A DNA stretch of 64,000 nucleotides, taken from positions 248,001 to 312,000 of the forward strand of contig NZ_CP072143.1 of assembly GCF_019355555.1 (NCBI RefSeq), in the 5' to 3' direction. How positions within the stretch are numbered: the first letter of the stretch is position 1; each line of letters opens with the position of its first letter. Below the pieces are notes generated by a model, which saw nothing but the letters and a program-made list of their open reading frames with translations, had not been told where the DNA came from and did no database searches. The position numbers were made by a program, and so were the translations under genes. This DNA comes from Rhizobium sp. L51/94 (lineage in GTDB: Bacteria; Pseudomonadota; Alphaproteobacteria; Rhizobiales; Rhizobiaceae). Shown here piece after piece: positions 62,051 to 64,000 of this stretch.

Positions 62051-62072
62051 GTTAAAGGGCTAGCCCTTTAAC
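62051..62072. repeat. Perfect 22-bp palindrome at the end of the gene
   Basis: GTTAAAGGGCTAGCCCTTTAAC is its own complement and contains the TAA stop of the preceding gene (62053-62055). With a few unpaired central bases it could fold as a transcription end. It could also be an operator-like dyad. Confidence 0.75.
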
Positions 62073-62214
62073 AGCTCATCAAAAGGTAGAAGCACGATAG
62101 TGGCAACGATATCGCCATAGGCATGCACGTTGCCGCCATTAGTTTACGATCCGTGGGTGGACCATTTTGGGAGTTCGTAGCGCGGTTCACGCTACGTTCG
62201 ACCTTAGCGCAGGA

Positions 62215-62365
62215 TTTTGAACTGCTCTTGTTCCGCCCCCAATGTGCCCGGCAATAGAACCATCCCATGGCCGAGAATGACATCGATCTGTCGGGCCTGA
62301 GCAAGGGCCATGATCTCACGGCGTTCGGCTCGATGTAGCTTCGCGCCGGAACCGGTCTCTTAGAA
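62215..62365 (-). pseudogene. Serine resolvase remnant
   Basis: The minus strand reads ETGSGAKLHR and AERREIMALAQARQIDVIL, the central segment of a Tn3-type serine recombinase, and then loses sense. Catalytic Ser and helix-turn-helix are absent. It may derive from the same transposon as the Tn3-type transposase fragment at 58.5 kb. Confidence 0.65.
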
Positions 62366-62515
62366 AATTCCGGTGACACTTTGACCGGCGCGTCTAGCAA
62401 GCCCTACCGCGACGAATTGAAAAATTAACTTGACAGATTTACTCAATTTCAGGTGAGTTTGGATTGTAGAGATTGTTCTCGAGTGCTTTCGTAAAACCGA
62501 TTATTGGGAACGGAT

Positions 62516-63745
62516 GTGATTGATATTCGCAGCAAAGAGTTCCGGGCTAGTACGCGCTTTCGGAACTCGATTTTCACTGTAGTCATCGTATTAATATCGT
62601 TATTAGTCGCAGACTCCATCTGGATTAATCGAGCAAGCCCGTCGATTCCCGAAGGTGTCTTATCGCAACAGATTTCGCGCGGGGCGGTCAGAGAAATAGT
62701 TCTAGCCACCGGCAAAATCTTGCCTCGCGCATACGTCGATGTCGGGGCTCAGGCGTCAGGAACACTGAAAAAGGTTCACTTCGAAGTAGGAGATCCGGTC
62801 AACGCCGGAGACCTACTTGCCGAAATCGACCCTGCGGTCCAAGCTGCAAAAGTAGATGCTGATCGCGCTCAATTGACGGAATTGCAAGCAGATCTCGTTG
62901 CTCAACAGGCTGAAGCTACCTATGCCGCAGCCCAACTCCAGCGAAATATTAGGCTTGCACCAACGAGCTCTATTTCACAGGCTGCTTACGATCTTGCGGT
63001 ACGCGACGCCAAAACAACAGCGTCGAAGGCCGAATCTATTGGTGCACAGATCGCACAAATGCAGTCGGCTATGAAATCCGACGAAGCTCTTCTTGGCTAT
63101 ACCAAAATTTACGCGCCTATGGCAGGGACGATTGTTTCAATCGATGCTCGCGAAGGACAAACACTTAACGCAGCATACTCCACCCCAATGGTCATGCGAA
63201 TAGCAGATCTTCACACCATGACGGTTTGGGCTCAAGTCTCGGAAGCGGATGTACCTCAACTAAGGGTAGGCATGGATTTGTCGTTTACGACACTTGGTTA
63301 TGGGGAAAGGCGGTGGGTTGGAAAACTTCGGCAAATATTGCCGGCTCCACAGAAGCCAGATCAGCAATCGGGGCAAGGAGCCATTGGCGGGGGAGCTCAG
63401 GCCGCCTCAAACACGGTTGTTTTATATACAGCGCTATTTGATATCGACAATACGAGCGGTGACTTACGATCAGAAATGACCGCACAGGTATCATTTATCA
63501 CCGCCAGTGTTGAGAGCGCGATTGTCGCTCCCATGAGCGCATTGATGATTTCTCCAGGAGAAAACAACAAAGCCCAAGTGACAGTTATTGATGCCATCGG
63601 TCATAGCGATCTCCGCACAGTGAGTATTGGCCTGCGTACCCGTTTTGAGGCACAGATTTTAAATGGCCTAGCGCCGGGTGATCGCGTTGTGGTGGGACAC
63701 CGTACAGTTAAAAGCGGCCGCTCCATCTTTGGGCTACAGCTATGA
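62516..63745 (+). CDS. MacA-like periplasmic adaptor protein
   Basis: Membrane fusion protein of about 410 residues: an N-terminal membrane anchor (FTVVIVLISLLVADSIWI), lipoyl/barrel halves (VDVGAQASGTLKKVHFEVGD, YTKIYAPMAGTIVSIDAREG), a coiled coil at about 115-195, and a beta domain ending in GLAPGDRVVVGHRTVKSGRS. It links an ABC transporter to an outer-membrane channel. The start is uncertain: TTG at 62504 or GTG at 62516, no ATG in frame. It overlaps the next gene by four bases (ATGA). Confidence 0.88.
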   Translation: MIDIRSKEFRASTRFRNSIFTVVIVLISLLVADSIWINRASPSIPEGVLSQQISRGAVREIVLATGKILPRAYVDVGAQASGTLKKVHFEVGDPVNAGDLLAEIDPAVQAAKVDADRAQLTELQADLVAQQAEATYAAAQLQRNIRLAPTSSISQAAYDLAVRDAKTTASKAESIGAQIAQMQSAMKSDEALLGYTKIYAPMAGTIVSIDAREGQTLNAAYSTPMVMRIADLHTMTVWAQVSEADVPQLRVGMDLSFTTLGYGERRWVGKLRQILPAPQKPDQQSGQGAIGGGAQAASNTVVLYTALFDIDNTSGDLRSEMTAQVSFITASVESAIVAPMSALMISPGENNKAQVTVIDAIGHSDLRTVSIGLRTRFEAQILNGLAPGDRVVVGHRTVKSGRSIFGLQL

Positions 63746-64000
63746 AGGCTGGTGATGGATCAATGCCATATCCCTTGATCGAACTAGCTGCTGTTGGAAA
63801 GGAATTTCCGGAATCCGCAACCAGCTCAACCAGAGTGCTACGCAATGTCTCATTCACTATTGATGCTGGTGAGTTTGTCGCGATTATGGGACCGTCCGGT
63901 TCTGGAAAGTCGACATTGATGAACATCCTTGGCCTTCTCGATCATCCTAGTGACGGAAGCTATCGAATCAACGGCCGTGACGTCACATCCTTAACCAACA
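63742..64000 (+). CDS. MacB-like ABC exporter ATPase, cut by window end
   Basis: The first 86 residues of a MacB/LolD-type ATPase: LIELAAVGKEFPESATSSTR, VLRNVSFTIDAGEFVAIMGP, Walker A GPSGSGKSTLMNILGLLDHP, then SYRINGRDVTSL. The ATG at 63742 overlaps the adaptor stop, so the pair is one operon. MacAB systems export peptides, lipoproteins or macrolides. Whether a membrane permease domain follows lies beyond the window. Confidence 0.9.
   Translation, partial: MKAGDGSMPYPLIELAAVGKEFPESATSSTRVLRNVSFTIDAGEFVAIMGPSGSGKSTLMNILGLLDHPSDGSYRINGRDVTSLTN

Larger units (their letters stand above)
59915..62055 (+). pseudogene. Glyoxalase-superfamily protein gene, interrupted by an IS4 element
   Basis: The N-terminal block 59915-60165 encodes MRDYREAEIMAQTLRESLAA and SHSESLELVSKMLGLPDWNT, the small domain of glyoxalase-superfamily proteins. 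The C-terminal block 61428-62055 encodes DKFVGYYQLKPGTLFRIYRE, ESEVKFFTTIVNAQISFIIN and TDLILHQDGFERSWKRIDGK, a DUF3471-like beta domain. Removing the IS4 element and one copy of its 9-bp duplication joins them in frame into 292 residues. The insertion is therefore recent and the gene otherwise healthy. Function unknown. Confidence 0.85.

Overview
The window looks like an accessory replicon (plasmid, chromid or genomic island) of an alphaproteobacterium of the Rhizobiaceae (Rhizobium, Agrobacterium or Ensifer type). Pointers are the rhizobial-type flagellin, two complete chemosensory operons, a receptor ending in a WEEF tether, small hypothetical genes of rhizobial character, a pRiA4b ORF-3 family protein and a dense load of IS elements typical of rhizobial plasmids. 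No replication, rRNA or core housekeeping genes are visible. The taxonomic call is inference from gene content, not from a search.

Layout. 1-6.1 kb: a lone flagellin gene, then decayed IS5 and IS6 remnants, a c-di-GMP phosphodiesterase (HD-GYP), a broken DipZ-like fragment and a DUF1543 gene. 6.2-9.9 kb: a four-gene minus-strand metal or oxyanion ABC importer that pairs FecB/FecCD/FecE-type proteins with a ModA-like protein lacking a signal peptide. 10.1-20.2 kb: a minus-strand chemosensory operon with a soluble receptor carrying two signalling tips, a three-domain CheW, CheB, CheR, CheA, a STAS protein, a receiver, CheC and a PAS histidine kinase. 21.6-27.8 kb: a pile of nested mobile elements: an IS5-family copy holds an IS256-family copy, whose transposase gene holds both an IS3-family element and a group II intron. 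28.2-32.0 kb: a transmembrane receptor, an HTH-only RpiR-like protein, a small ORF and a PAS-PAS-HTH protein. 32.0-35.8 kb: a second IS5-family copy interrupted by a complete IS66-family element. 36.2-41.0 kb: a LuxR-type regulator and a three-gene signalling operon (periplasmic molybdopterin-fold protein, hybrid kinase, receiver/HD-GYP phosphodiesterase). 41.4-48.8 kb: a second minus-strand chemosensory operon (poly-HAMP soluble receptor, STAS, CheY, CheA, CheW, CheW, CheR; no CheB). 49.6-56.7 kb: a GntR regulator, an ABC exporter, small rhizobial hypotheticals, a DEDDh exonuclease, an AviRa-like rRNA methyltransferase and a P-loop kinase. 56.7-62.5 kb: an island with a Gly/Ser-rich peptide gene, a multi-pass membrane protein, a divergent exporter cut short by a Tn3-type transposase, and an IS4-family element inserted in a two-domain gene with a 9-bp duplication. 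62.5-64.0 kb: a MacA-like adaptor and the start of a MacB-like ATPase, running off the edge.

How it fits together. The dominant theme is signal transduction and surface behaviour: two chemosensory arrays, three receptors, two HD-GYP phosphodiesterases, two sensor kinases, a flagellin and a LuxR-type regulator. The second theme is repeated transposition: target duplications I could read by eye give a relative order of insertions (IS5 before IS256 before IS3 and the intron; IS5 before IS66). The items most worth a second look are the double-tip receptor with its triple-CheW partner and CheC, the possible peptide/immunity/exporter locus near 57 kb, and the mixed FecBCD plus ModA-like importer.
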